Source of the DNA: Pradoshia eiseniae
Lineage (GTDB): Bacteria > Bacillota > Bacilli > Bacillales > Pradoshiaceae
Assembly: GCF_002946355.1 (NCBI RefSeq)
Contig: NZ_PKOZ01000002.1
Location: forward strand, 248,001 to 312,000
Direction: 5' to 3'
Length of the DNA stretch: 64,000 nucleotides
In this document: one piece after another, positions 1 to 8,680 of the stretch
How positions within the stretch are numbered: position 1 is the first letter of the stretch
Layout of the letters: the number at the start of each line of letters is the position of its first letter
Program-made: the position numbers and the translations under genes
The notes under the pieces: model-generated
Databases searched by the model: none
The model's input: the letters and a program-made list of their open reading frames with translations, nothing else
What the model was told of the DNA's origin: nothing

Positions 1-1
1 A

Positions 2-703
2 AAGCGATCGATCGAGGACCATTTCGATCATGCGTATGAGCTGGAAAATAACTTGATGGAAAAGGGGAAGTTTGATCTCCTCGAGAAAGTACAAGCCCCA
101 TCAAAGGTTGATATCCATTATATCCGCCAAAAGGAACCGAAGGGTTTGGGCCATGCCATCTGGTGTGCACGGAACTTCATTGGGGATGAACCGTTCGCTG
201 TCCTGCTAGGAGATGATATTGTTCAAGCAGAAACGCCTTGTCTGCGACAATTAATGAATCAATATGAAGAAACGCATTCCTCTGTCATTGGTGTACAGCA
301 TGTGCCAGAGGATGAAACAGATAGGTATGGCATCATCGCGCCGCTTGAGCAAAATGGACGCCGTTATCAGGTTGATAAATTCGTGGAGAAACCAGCCCTC
401 GGAACAGCGCCTTCTAATTTGGCCATCATGGGCCGATATGTCCTGCGCCCGGAAATCTTCACCTTTTTAGAGGAGCAGCAAATTGGTGCAGGCGGTGAGA
501 TTCAATTAACCGATGCCATTCAAAAGTTGAATGAAATCCAGCGGGTATTTGCCTATGACTTCGAAGGCAAACGCTATGATGTAGGAGAAAAGCTAGGGTT
601 CATTCAAACGACGATTGAATTTGCCTTGCAGGAACCAAGCTTGAGAGATGATCTCTATCGTTTTATGGAAGAAAAGTTACACATGCACGCCAAATATCAA
701 TAA
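2..703 (+). CDS. galU: UTP-glucose-1-phosphate uridylyltransferase, 5' end outside window
   Basis: Makes UDP-glucose from UTP and glucose-1-phosphate in the cytoplasm, the precursor for UDP-Gal, UDP-GlcA and glucosylated wall polymers. The reading frame is open from base 2 and aligns closely with the complete copy at 45170-46060: both share IEDHFD, GLGHA(I/V)[19 protein letters not shown] and [13 protein letters not shown]. The N-terminal nucleotide-binding segment (about 65 residues by comparison) lies upstream of the window, so internal ATG codons such as the one at 53 are not the true start. A hairpin terminator follows the stop at once. It heads the polysaccharide cluster. Two galU genes in one envelope region imply a paralogue dedicated to each pathway, or redundancy. 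Confidence 0.95.
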   Translation, partial: KRSIEDHFDHAYELENNLMEKGKFDLLEKVQAPSKVDIHYIRQKEPKGLGHAIWCARNFIGDEPFAVLLGDDIVQAETPCLRQLMNQYEETHSSVIGVQHVPEDETDRYGIIAPLEQNGRRYQVDKFVEKPALGTAPSNLAIMGRYVLRPEIFTFLEEQQIGAGGEIQLTDAIQKLNEIQRVFAYDFEGKRYDVGEKLGFIQTTIEFALQEPSLRDDLYRFMEEKLHMHAKYQ

Positions 704-712
704 GGAAAAATG

Positions 713-739
713 AGACCGGGATTATTCCAGGTCTTTTCT
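713..739 (+). terminator. Rho-independent terminator after galU
   Basis: A stem of AGACC with GGTCT, reinforced by inner GG/CC pairing, is followed by TTTT. It lies 10 bases after the galU stop and just before the ribosome site (TAGGAGGAG, 745-753) of the next gene. It is short, so read-through is likely. Confidence 0.6.
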
Positions 740-761
740 ATTTGTAGGAGGAGATAAATAC

Positions 762-2588
762 GTGTCATACCGAAAGCGGCTAACAGCCTTGATACTGATT
801 GATTCTGTAATCGTTATATCGGCTATTTACTTGAGTTATTTAATTCTCCACCCATATATGAGCATTTTCAAGATGGGGACCTTGCTTATTACATCCATTG
901 CCCTCTTAGGCAGCTATCATATTTATGCGCTCATTTATAAGCTCTATCACAAGGTATGGGAATACGCGAGTGTCAGTGAATTAATCGCGATTGTCAAAGC
1001 TGTGCTATTAACCACTATAACGACTGCTATTATCCAATTAGTCTTTTTTCAGGACATTTATGTCAGAGCATTGGCAATTGCGGCGATGATTCTTGTGTTA
1101 TTCATTGGCGGTTCCCGTTTCTCATGGAGAATGGTCAGAGACCGCGTGCTGAGACATCATCATGAAAATAATAAGAAAACCTTGATTATCGGAGCCGGAG
1201 CGGCTGGAACGATGCTTGCAAGGCATTTGCTTAATAAAGCGGATGGCGATTTATTGCCTGTTGCCTTCATAGATGATGATTGCAATAAACAGAAGCTGCA
1301 AATCCATGGCATTAATGTAGTGGGCGATACAACCTATATTCCTGCTGCTGTTGCATTATATGAAATTGAGACCATCATCATTGCGATTCCGTCCCTTAAG
1401 AAGGCAGAAGTAAAACGAATTTACGAGGAATGCTCAAAAACGGCAGCAAAGGTGCAAATCATGCCGCGCATCGATGAAATCATATCCGGCGATGTACCTG
1501 TCACTCAGTTTAGGGATGTAGAAGTAGAAGACTTACTCGGCCGTGAGCCGAATAGGCTCGACATTGACAGCATCTCAGAAGAAGTGGAAGGTAAGACCAT
1601 TTTAGTCACAGGTGCGGGCGGATCAATCGGATCAGAAATTTGCCGACAGATTTGCCGTTTCAAACCAGGACGGTTGGTTCTTTTAGGTCATGGCGAGAAC
1701 AGCATTTATTTAATTGATATGGAATTGCGTAAGAAATATGGAGAAAGCATTGAAATCATTCCGGTGATTGCTGATGTCCAGGATCGTGCAAGGATATTTA
1801 ACGTGATGGAGCAATATCAGCCAGATGTGGTTTATCACGCGGCAGCCCATAAGCATGTTCCATTAATGGAATATAACCCGAGAGAAGCTGTGAAGAATAA
1901 TATTTTCGGTACGCGTAATGTCGCAGAAGCAGCAGATACATTTGGTGTTGGTGCTTTTGTGTTGATTTCCACTGACAAGGCCGTGAATCCGCCTAATGTG
2001 ATGGGGGCGACGAAGCGTTTTGCTGAGATGATTATTCAGAACTTGGCGAAGGAAAGCAACACAAGGTTTGTGGCCGTGCGATTCGGAAACGTACTAGGCA
2101 GTCGAGGCAGTGTTATTCCTTTGTTTAAGAAACAGATTCAGGCTGGCGGGCCGATTACGGTTACACATCCAGATATTACGAGATACTTCATGACGATTCC
2201 GGAAGCGTCACGATTGGTGATACAGGCCGGTGCTTTGGCGCGTGGCGGAGAAGTTTTTGTGCTAGATATGGGTGAACCGGTTAAGATTGTTGATTTGGCG
2301 AAGAATCTTATTACCCTTTCCGGTTATACGGTTGATGAGATTGGGATAGAGTATTCGGGCCTAAGACCTGGTGAGAAGATGTATGAGGAGCTTCTTAATG
2401 ATAATGAGGTGCAGAAGGATCATGTGTTTCCGAAGATTTTTATTGGGAAGGCTGTGCCTATGGAGAAGCGTGAGCTTTATGCGGTGATTGAGACTCTACC
2501 TGATATGGAATATGTTCAATTGAAAGAGACGTTGGTTGGGGTTGCTAATATGAAGTTTGGTGAGAAGCAATCGATGGTGGTTAGTTAG
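762..2588 (+). CDS. Membrane nucleotide-sugar 4,6-dehydratase (PglF/CapD/EpsC family)
   Basis: Predicted to convert UDP-GlcNAc to UDP-4-keto-6-deoxy-GlcNAc at the inner membrane face. The 608 residues are full length for this family. Four hydrophobic segments occupy roughly residues 8-125, a first Rossmann fold carries GAGAAG near 144, and the catalytic short-chain-dehydrogenase domain begins with TGAGGSIG near 282. STDKAVNPPNVMGATKR near 403-419 shows the Met-x3-Lys variant of the usual Tyr-x3-Lys, typical of these dehydratases. The start is GTG, set by TAGGAGG 10 bases upstream. With the aminotransferase at 2924 and the sugar transferase at 4054 it forms a bacillosamine-type initiation route. 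Confidence 0.9.
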   Translation: MSYRKRLTALILIDSVIVISAIYLSYLILHPYMSIFKMGTLLITSIALLGSYHIYALIYKLYHKVWEYASVSELIAIVKAVLLTTITTAIIQLVFFQDIYVRALAIAAMILVLFIGGSRFSWRMVRDRVLRHHHENNKKTLIIGAGAAGTMLARHLLNKADGDLLPVAFIDDDCNKQKLQIHGINVVGDTTYIPAAVALYEIETIIIAIPSLKKAEVKRIYEECSKTAAKVQIMPRIDEIISGDVPVTQFRDVEVEDLLGREPNRLDIDSISEEVEGKTILVTGAGGSIGSEICRQICRFKPGRLVLLGHGENSIYLIDMELRKKYGESIEIIPVIADVQDRARIFNVMEQYQPDVVYHAAAHKHVPLMEYNPREAVKNNIFGTRNVAEAADTFGVGAFVLISTDKAVNPPNVMGATKRFAEMIIQNLAKESNTRFVAVRFGNVLGSRGSVIPLFKKQIQAGGPITVTHPDITRYFMTIPEASRLVIQAGALARGGEVFVLDMGEPVKIVDLAKNLITLSGYTVDEIGIEYSGLRPGEKMYEELLNDNEVQKDHVFPKIFIGKAVPMEKRELYAVIETLPDMEYVQLKETLVGVANMKFGEKQSMVVS

Positions 2589-2665
2589 GAGGGATATATA
2601 TGTAGAGTCTGAATCCAATAATATAGCGGACTTACCCTTAAAACTAATACCTTAGACGTGAAAGC

Positions 2666-2703
2666 TTGGTGGTGATATTTAAAAAAATCACCACCAACTT
2701 TTA
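2666..2703 (+). terminator. Terminator after the 4,6-dehydratase; rest of 2589-2923 has no gene
   Basis: A perfect 11-bp stem (TTGGTGGTGAT with ATCACCACCAA) is followed by CTTTTA. The surrounding 2589-2923 gap holds no other gene I can see. The AT content rises here, marking the junction between the more GC-balanced dehydratase and the AT-rich cluster. A TATAAT-like box at 2899-2904 is too close to the next start to be convincing. Confidence 0.7.
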
Positions 2704-2923
2704 CTGGTTTACCAGTCTTTTAATCACTAATTGAAAGAGCTGCAAACTCAACCCTTAAAATCCTGAGCCAATTCCTTTTTGAACTTAATAGGTTGGATAG
2801 AAGTTAAGATGTAAGGATTAGATATGTTGATTTAGTAGGTGAGCAGTTGATTGGAAATGTGAAAGAAAGGTATTCCAATTAAGTCCTAGTTTACTAAGTA
2901 TAATAATGGAAGGAAGTCTTATA

Positions 2924-4054
2924 ATGCAGTCGATTAAAGAGAAAGAGAGAATTTTCCTATCTTCACCTCATATGAGTGATGAAGGTTATGAAATGCAATA
3001 TGTACAAGAAGCTTTTGATACTAATTGGATTGCTCCTCTTGGTGAGAACGTAAATGGATTTGAAAGAGAATTGGCCGAAAAGGTCGGTTCAAAGGCTGCA
3101 GCGGCGCTTTCTTCAGGTACAGCCGCCATTCATTTGGCCCTTAAAGCAGCGGGTGTAGGAGAAGGGGATATTGTTTTTTGTCCAACACTTACTTTCTCTG
3201 CAACTGCTAACCCAATTATCTATCAAAATGCGATTCCTGTTTTCATCGATAGTGATTATAAGACTTGGAATATGTGTCCTAAGGCATTAGAAGAGGCTTT
3301 TGAAAGGTACCCGGAGGTTAAGGCAGTAATCGTTGTTCATTTATATGGATTATCTGCAGATATGGATAAGATTATGGAAATCTGCAAGAAACATAATGTA
3401 GTAGTTATAGAAGATGCTGCTGAATCCTTAGGTACCTATTATAAAGGCAAGCAGACTGGAACATTTGGTGATTACGGCATCTTCTCTTTTAATGGGAATA
3501 AGATTATCACAACTTCTGGTGGCGGTATGCTTGTTTCCAATAATGAAGAACGAATTGCTAAAGCAAGATTCTGGTCTACTCAATCTAGAGATCAAGCAAG
3601 GCATTATCAGCATAGCGAATTAGGGTTTAATTATCGGATGAGTAATGTTGTTGCTGGAATTGGTAGAGGACAACTTAAGGTATTAGATCAAAGAGTTGAG
3701 AAGAAAAGGTATATTTATGAATTTTATAAAAGAGAACTTGGTGAACTTGAAGGTGTGCAGTTTATGCCAAGCAATGAATGGGACCACCCAAATTATTGGT
3801 TAAGTTCAATGACGTTGACTGGTAAGGTACGACCTATTGATATATTTGAAGTATTGGAAGCTGAGAATATCGAGTCAAGACCAGTTTGGAAGCCGATGCA
3901 TATGCAACCGTTCTTTGAGAAGTATGATTTTGTAGGAACTGATGTATCAGAGAAACTATTTGAGAACGGTGTTTGTTTGCCTTCTGATACGAAGATGACG
4001 GATGAGGATTTAAATAGAGTTTGTACGATTATTAAGGGGTTGTGGGAAAGGTAA
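2924..4054 (+). CDS. DegT/DnrJ/EryC1 aminotransferase (PglE-like)
   Basis: PLP-dependent enzyme predicted to aminate the 4-keto sugar made by the preceding dehydratase, giving UDP-4-amino-4,6-dideoxy-GlcNAc. ALSSGTAAIHLAL (phosphate-binding region), EDAAESLG (Asp for the pyridine nitrogen) and FSFNGNK (Schiff-base Lys about residue 193) are visible. An ATG at 2906 is also open, but GGAAGGAAG at 2908-2916 is a ribosome site only for the ATG at 2924, giving 376 residues, normal for the family. The stop overlaps the next gene (TAATG), so translation is probably coupled. The nucleotide-sugar assignment is inferred from neighbours. Confidence 0.88.
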   Translation: MQSIKEKERIFLSSPHMSDEGYEMQYVQEAFDTNWIAPLGENVNGFERELAEKVGSKAAAALSSGTAAIHLALKAAGVGEGDIVFCPTLTFSATANPIIYQNAIPVFIDSDYKTWNMCPKALEEAFERYPEVKAVIVVHLYGLSADMDKIMEICKKHNVVVIEDAAESLGTYYKGKQTGTFGDYGIFSFNGNKIITTSGGGMLVSNNEERIAKARFWSTQSRDQARHYQHSELGFNYRMSNVVAGIGRGQLKVLDQRVEKKRYIYEFYKRELGELEGVQFMPSNEWDHPNYWLSSMTLTGKVRPIDIFEVLEAENIESRPVWKPMHMQPFFEKYDFVGTDVSEKLFENGVCLPSDTKMTDEDLNRVCTIIKGLWER

Positions 4055-4695
4055 TGAACGTTTCAAATGATGGAATTTATAGAAGGTATGTAAAGAGACC
4101 AATGGATTTCATTCTTTCTTTAATCGCTATTTTTGTTCTAAGTCCTGTGTTTATAATAGTAGCAATCCTTGTAAGAATGAAACTTGGCAGTCCAATACTT
4201 TTTAAACAAGAACGACCAGGACTTAATGAGAAGATTTTTAAGATGTATAAGTTTAGGACAATGACGGATGAGAAAGATGAGAGCGGCGCTTTGCTCCCTG
4301 ATGATATTCGCCTAACTAAGTTTGGAAAGTTTCTGCGATCCACTTCGCTTGATGAGCTACCAGAACTTGTTAATATCCTAAAAGGTGATATGTCTATTAT
4401 AGGTCCAAGACCATTATTAGTTCAGTATCTTCCTCTTTATAATGAACATCAAAAACGTCGTCATGAGGTAAGACCTGGGTTATCAGGTTTGGCACAGGCA
4501 AACGGCAGGAATGCGATTAGTTGGGAGGATAAGTTCAATCTCGATGTTGAATATGTGGAGAATGTTAGCTTCATTGGGGATTGGAAGATTATCTTTATGA
4601 CTATAAAAAAGGTTTTTGTTAGAGAAGGTATTAATTCTGAGACCGCTGTAACAATGGAATATTTTGAGGGAAGTAAGGTGGAGAGCAAAAAATGA
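4054..4695 (+). CDS. Initiating phosphosugar transferase (PglC/bacterial sugar transferase family)
   Basis: Transfers the first phosphosugar from UDP-sugar to undecaprenyl phosphate, committing the repeat unit to the lipid carrier. It is the short monotopic form (213 residues): one N-terminal hydrophobic hairpin (about 15-40), then KFRTMTDEKD, TSLDELPEL (Asp-Glu dyad), GDMSIIGPRPLL and RPGLSGLAQANGRN, all hallmark blocks. A GTG at 4042 is also in frame. I prefer ATG 4054 because it overlaps the upstream stop, though its ribosome site is poorly spaced either way. Its place right after dehydratase and aminotransferase matches the pgl gene set. Confidence 0.9.
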   Translation: MNVSNDGIYRRYVKRPMDFILSLIAIFVLSPVFIIVAILVRMKLGSPILFKQERPGLNEKIFKMYKFRTMTDEKDESGALLPDDIRLTKFGKFLRSTSLDELPELVNILKGDMSIIGPRPLLVQYLPLYNEHQKRRHEVRPGLSGLAQANGRNAISWEDKFNLDVEYVENVSFIGDWKIIFMTIKKVFVREGINSETAVTMEYFEGSKVESKK

Positions 4696-5669
4696 AAGAG
4701 ATTAATATTCTAATTCTTAGTGTTGGCAGACGGGTAGAATTAGTGCAGTGCTTTCAACGTGCTGCAAAAAAATTAAATATAAGTAGTAAGATTGTGGCTG
4801 GTGACTGTTCCGACACAGCCCCAGCTTTATACTTTGCAGATAGAACTTATAAACTTCCAAGAATTGATGATTCAAATTACATTCAATCAATAATAGACGC
4901 ATGTATACAAGAGAATATTTCATTGATAGTACCAACAATTGATACTGATTTATTATTGTTGGCAGAGAATAAAGCTTTGATTGAAGATAAGACGAGCGCA
5001 AAAGTATTAATATCTGATACTAATGTTATCAGTATTTGTAGAGATAAAATTAATACACAAAAATTCTTAGAAGAAAATGATTTTGGAATTCCAAAAATGT
5101 ATAAAGATGAGGAACTTTTGAGCGAGATCCAGTTTCCTGTATTTATTAAGCCTAAATCTGGTAGCTCCAGTATTAACACATTCAAAGTCAATAATTTTAA
5201 TGAGTTAAATATTTACAAGAGTATCGTAGAAGAGCCTATAGTACAGGATTTTATAGAAGGCGAAGAATTCACAGTTGATGTTTTCCTTGATTTTCAGAGT
5301 AATATTATCACAGTTGTTCCTAGGTTAAGGATGGCTACTAGGAGTGGTGAAATCTCTAAGGGCAAGATTACGAAGGACAGAGAAGTTATTGAGGATGTCA
5401 TTAGATTAATGAAGGAACTAAAGCCAATCGGACATATAACTGTGCAACTTATGAAAACTAAAAAGGGTATAGAATATATAGAGGTTAATCCAAGATTTGG
5501 TGGAGGAGCACCAATGAGTATTCAAAGTGGTGCTGATTCTTGTGAAAGTTTGTATCGATTATTAATGGGACAATCCTTAGAATATAACGAGAATTATAAA
5601 GATAGCCTGATTTTTTTAAGATTTGATAGTAGTATCTGTTTAAATGAAGATATGGAGATAGTTAAATGA
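4692..5669 (+). CDS. ATP-grasp ligase (carbamoyl-phosphate-synthase-like fold)
   Basis: A 325-residue ATP-grasp enzyme: an N-terminal Rossmann-like part with LILSVGRRVELVQ, a central ATP-binding region (PVFIKPKSGSSS) and a C-terminal metal/ATP motif EVNPRFGGGAP near 263-273. Such enzymes join a carboxylate to an amine through an acyl phosphate. The substrate is unknown. The start overlaps the preceding stop (ATGA) and the gene is coupled to the HAD gene by another ATGA overlap. No PglD-like acetyltransferase lies nearby, so it may acylate the 4-amino sugar, for example with an amino acid; that is inference. Similar proteins are usually annotated only as ATP-grasp or CarB-like. Confidence 0.82.
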   Translation: MKEINILILSVGRRVELVQCFQRAAKKLNISSKIVAGDCSDTAPALYFADRTYKLPRIDDSNYIQSIIDACIQENISLIVPTIDTDLLLLAENKALIEDKTSAKVLISDTNVISICRDKINTQKFLEENDFGIPKMYKDEELLSEIQFPVFIKPKSGSSSINTFKVNNFNELNIYKSIVEEPIVQDFIEGEEFTVDVFLDFQSNIITVVPRLRMATRSGEISKGKITKDREVIEDVIRLMKELKPIGHITVQLMKTKKGIEYIEVNPRFGGGAPMSIQSGADSCESLYRLLMGQSLEYNENYKDSLIFLRFDSSICLNEDMEIVK

Positions 5670-6340
5670 TTAAAGCTGTTATCTTTGATTTAGATGATAC
5701 GTTGATATCTGAAAGGAAGTACATTGAAAGTGGTTATCGACATATTTCTAAATTATTGAGTTCTAAACTTGAGAAAAACGAATTTGACCTTTATGAGCTA
5801 TTAATAAAATTATTTAGCCAGAGTCCAAAGAACGTATTTAATAGGCTTTTTGATACTTTGAATAAACCCTATACTAAAAGTGATATATTGGAGCTAGTTG
5901 AGGAGTACCGTAATCATATTCCACTAATTGAGTTTTATATTGATGTATTGCCATGTTTAGAAATGCTTAAGGAAAAGGGACTGAAATTAGGGATTATTAC
6001 AGATGGTTATGCTATCGCCCAACGTCAAAAGTTAGAAGCTGTACAAGCATTTGAATTATTTGATGAAATTATAGTGACAGATGAGTTGGGAAGAGAATAT
6101 TGGAAACCACATGTTAAGGCATTTGAGTTGATGAAGGAACGACTGAATATCGAATTTAACGAGATGATATATGTTGGTGATAATCCAGAAAAGGATTTTC
6201 ATATAGGAGCTCAATATCCTGTTCACACAATAAGGATTTATCGAGAAGGTGTATATAAGGATAGTTATTATCTAAATGATATCAGAGAAAATTTTTCTAT
6301 TCATTCTTTAAATGAGTTGGATCTGATAATTGGGCGATAA
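5666..6340 (+). CDS. HAD-superfamily hydrolase
   Basis: Cytoplasmic phosphatase-type enzyme of 224 residues. The four HAD motifs are in order: FDLDDTL (nucleophile Asp8, acid/base Asp10), GIITDGYA (Thr/Ser motif, near 110), YWKPHVKAF (Lys) and YVGDNPEKDF (metal-binding Asp). The cap lies between motifs 1 and 2 (C1 type). It overlaps the ATP-grasp stop by ATGA, so the two are probably co-translated and functionally linked. The substrate is not deducible; sugar phosphates are common for relatives. Confidence 0.85.
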   Translation: MIKAVIFDLDDTLISERKYIESGYRHISKLLSSKLEKNEFDLYELLIKLFSQSPKNVFNRLFDTLNKPYTKSDILELVEEYRNHIPLIEFYIDVLPCLEMLKEKGLKLGIITDGYAIAQRQKLEAVQAFELFDEIIVTDELGREYWKPHVKAFELMKERLNIEFNEMIYVGDNPEKDFHIGAQYPVHTIRIYREGVYKDSYYLNDIRENFSIHSLNELDLIIGR

Positions 6341-6425
6341 ATATAGATAATAAGAGCCACTGTTAATAAAGAGCTTGAAAATAAACGAGTTCAAAATGTA
6401 ACAACCAAATAGGAGAGTAGTAGCT

Positions 6426-7637
6426 ATGAACGTCTTATTTTTAACATTATTAGATTTTTCGACAGTGGATGAAAAAGGTATATATACTGACTTGATGAGA
6501 GAGTTTATTAGGGGCAATCATAAGGTGCATATTATTTCACCTACTGAAAAGAGAAAACAACAACCAACCAAATTAATTGAAAATGAAAAATATAAAATTC
6601 TTAAATTACAGATAGGTAATATTCAAAAAACTAACCTAATAGAAAAAGGTATCTCAACGCTAACGCTAGAGTCAAAGTTTAAACAAGGGATTAAGGAATA
6701 TTTTTCTGATGTTAAGTTTGACTTAGTTATTTATTCTACACCGCCTATAACATTGCAAAAGGCGGTAGAATATGTGAAAAAAAGAGATAATGCAAAGACT
6801 TATTTATTGTTAAAAGATATATTTCCACAAAATGCAATAGACTTGGGTGTGATTTCTAACAAAGGGGTTAAAGGTGTTTTGTATAAGCACTTTAAATCCA
6901 AAGAAAAAAGGTTGTATAAAATATCAGACTATATCGGTTGTATGTCACAGGCAAATGTTGATTTTTTACTAAAACATAATACTGAAATTTCCCCGGACAG
7001 TGTAGAAATTTGCCCTAATAGTATCGAACCTTTAAACGTTAATAAGGACGTAAAAAAAATTCGAAGGATAAAGGATAAATACAATATACCACTTGACCGT
7101 ACAGTTCTGATTTACGGCGGAAACCTTGGAAAGCCACAAGGTATTGATTTCTTAATTGAATGTTTAAGAACTAATAAGCTTAATGATAAGGTTTATTTTG
7201 TTATAGCAGGATCAGGAACAGAGTTTAATAAACTTAAAGTCTTTTTTGAAAGTGAAAATCTAAACAATGCACAGCTGTTTTCTCAATTACCAAAACAGGA
7301 TTATGAAATTTTAGCTAATTCTTGTGATGTCGGTTTGATTTTTTTAGATAAACGATTCACTATACCAAATTTCCCTTCCAGACTTCTGTCATATATGCAA
7401 GCATCAATGCCTGTATTAGCTGCAACAGATAAAAATACTGATATCGGCCAGGTTATTGAAGAAGGTGGATTTGGATTTTGGTGTGAGAGTGATACTGTTG
7501 ATGAATTTAATAAAAGGTTACAGCAGCTTTGTGATGAATGCTTGAGAAAACAAATGGGCGTTAACGCAAGATTATACCTAGAAAATAATTATACAAGTAA
7601 ACATTCATATGAAATTATAATGAATCATTTTAATTAG
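6426..7637 (+). CDS. GT4 glycosyltransferase, WbuB-like (probable L-FucNAc transferase)
   Basis: Adds a sugar, probably L-FucNAc, to the lipid-linked repeat unit at the cytoplasmic face. Its 403 residues carry the WbuB signature blocks: EKGIYTDLMREF near the N-terminus, YSTPPIT, LLLKDIFPQNA, and SDYIGCMSQANVDFLLKHN followed by CPNSIEP. The C-terminal half has the nucleotide-sugar site region. The next three genes encode the UDP-L-FucNAc pathway, which supports the donor assignment. A ribosome site AGGAG lies just upstream of ATG 6426. An 85-base gap separates it from the HAD gene. Confidence 0.85.
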   Translation: MNVLFLTLLDFSTVDEKGIYTDLMREFIRGNHKVHIISPTEKRKQQPTKLIENEKYKILKLQIGNIQKTNLIEKGISTLTLESKFKQGIKEYFSDVKFDLVIYSTPPITLQKAVEYVKKRDNAKTYLLLKDIFPQNAIDLGVISNKGVKGVLYKHFKSKEKRLYKISDYIGCMSQANVDFLLKHNTEISPDSVEICPNSIEPLNVNKDVKKIRRIKDKYNIPLDRTVLIYGGNLGKPQGIDFLIECLRTNKLNDKVYFVIAGSGTEFNKLKVFFESENLNNAQLFSQLPKQDYEILANSCDVGLIFLDKRFTIPNFPSRLLSYMQASMPVLAATDKNTDIGQVIEEGGFGFWCESDTVDEFNKRLQQLCDECLRKQMGVNARLYLENNYTSKHSYEIIMNHFN

Positions 7638-7657
7638 ATTTGAAAAGAGGTAAGTGT

Positions 7658-8680
7658 ATGTTTAAGAATAAAACCTTGTTAATAACAGGTGGTACAGGTT
7701 CATTTGGAAACGCAGTTATGAAAAGATTTTTAGATACTGATATAAAGGAAATTCGTATTTTTTCTCGAGATGAGAAAAAACAAGATGATATGCGGAAACT
7801 TTATAAAAATGACAAACTTAAATTCTATATAGGGGATGTAAGAGATTTAGCAAGTGTCAAAAATGCTATGTATGGGGTAGACTACATCTTTCATGCAGCA
7901 GCACTTAAGCAGGTACCATCTTGCGAATTCTTTCCTATGGAAGCAGTAAAAACGAATATTATCGGTACTGATAATGTGGTTACAGCAGCTATTGAATGTG
8001 GAGTAAAGAAGGTTATTTGTCTATCAACTGATAAAGCTGCCTATCCAATTAATGCAATGGGTATTTCGAAAGCCATGATGGAAAAGGTGTTTGTAGCAAA
8101 AGCTAAAACGGTAAATCCTGATCAAACATTAATTTGTGGAACACGCTATGGCAATGTAATGGCTTCGCGCGGTTCAGTTATCCCTTTATTTATAGAACAA
8201 ATTAAAAATGGACAACCTTTAACAGTAACTGATCCGACTATGACTCGTTTCTTAATGAGTTTAGAAGAAGCGGTTGAACTAGTTATCTTTGCATTTCAAA
8301 ATGCTCAGGCAGGAGATATCATGGTTCAAAAGTCTCCAGCTTCAACTGTTGGCGACTTAGCACAGGCATTAAAAGAATTATTCGAAGTAGATAATGAGAT
8401 AAAAGTAATTGGCACTAGACACGGTGAGAAATCATTCGAGACATTACTTACTCGTGAAGAAAAAATTGTTTCTACTGATATGGGGGGATTTTACCGAGTT
8501 CCTTCTGATAACCGTGATTTGAACTATGATAAGTACTTTGTTGAAGGAGATCATCAGCTTTCAATTCAGGATGAATATAACTCAAATAATACTGAACGTC
8601 TATCAATAGAACAGATTAAGGTGAAATTAATGCAATTAGAGTATGTTCGTAAGGAGCTAGAGGAATGGCAAGCACGATGA
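7658..8680 (+). CDS. capE: UDP-GlcNAc 4,6-dehydratase/5-epimerase (CapE/FnlA/WbjB)
   Basis: First enzyme of UDP-N-acetyl-L-fucosamine synthesis. A 340-residue extended short-chain dehydrogenase: TGGTGSFGNAV (NAD site), RDEKKQDDMR, HAAALKQVP, STDKAAYPINAMGISK with the Met-x3-Lys catalytic pair, and RYGNVMASRGSV. A TTG at 7640 extends the frame, but AAAAGAGG at 7643-7650 places the start at ATG 7658. It overlaps the following capF-like gene by 16 bases. Confidence 0.92.
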   Translation: MFKNKTLLITGGTGSFGNAVMKRFLDTDIKEIRIFSRDEKKQDDMRKLYKNDKLKFYIGDVRDLASVKNAMYGVDYIFHAAALKQVPSCEFFPMEAVKTNIIGTDNVVTAAIECGVKKVICLSTDKAAYPINAMGISKAMMEKVFVAKAKTVNPDQTLICGTRYGNVMASRGSVIPLFIEQIKNGQPLTVTDPTMTRFLMSLEEAVELVIFAFQNAQAGDIMVQKSPASTVGDLAQALKELFEVDNEIKVIGTRHGEKSFETLLTREEKIVSTDMGGFYRVPSDNRDLNYDKYFVEGDHQLSIQDEYNSNNTERLSIEQIKVKLMQLEYVRKELEEWQAR

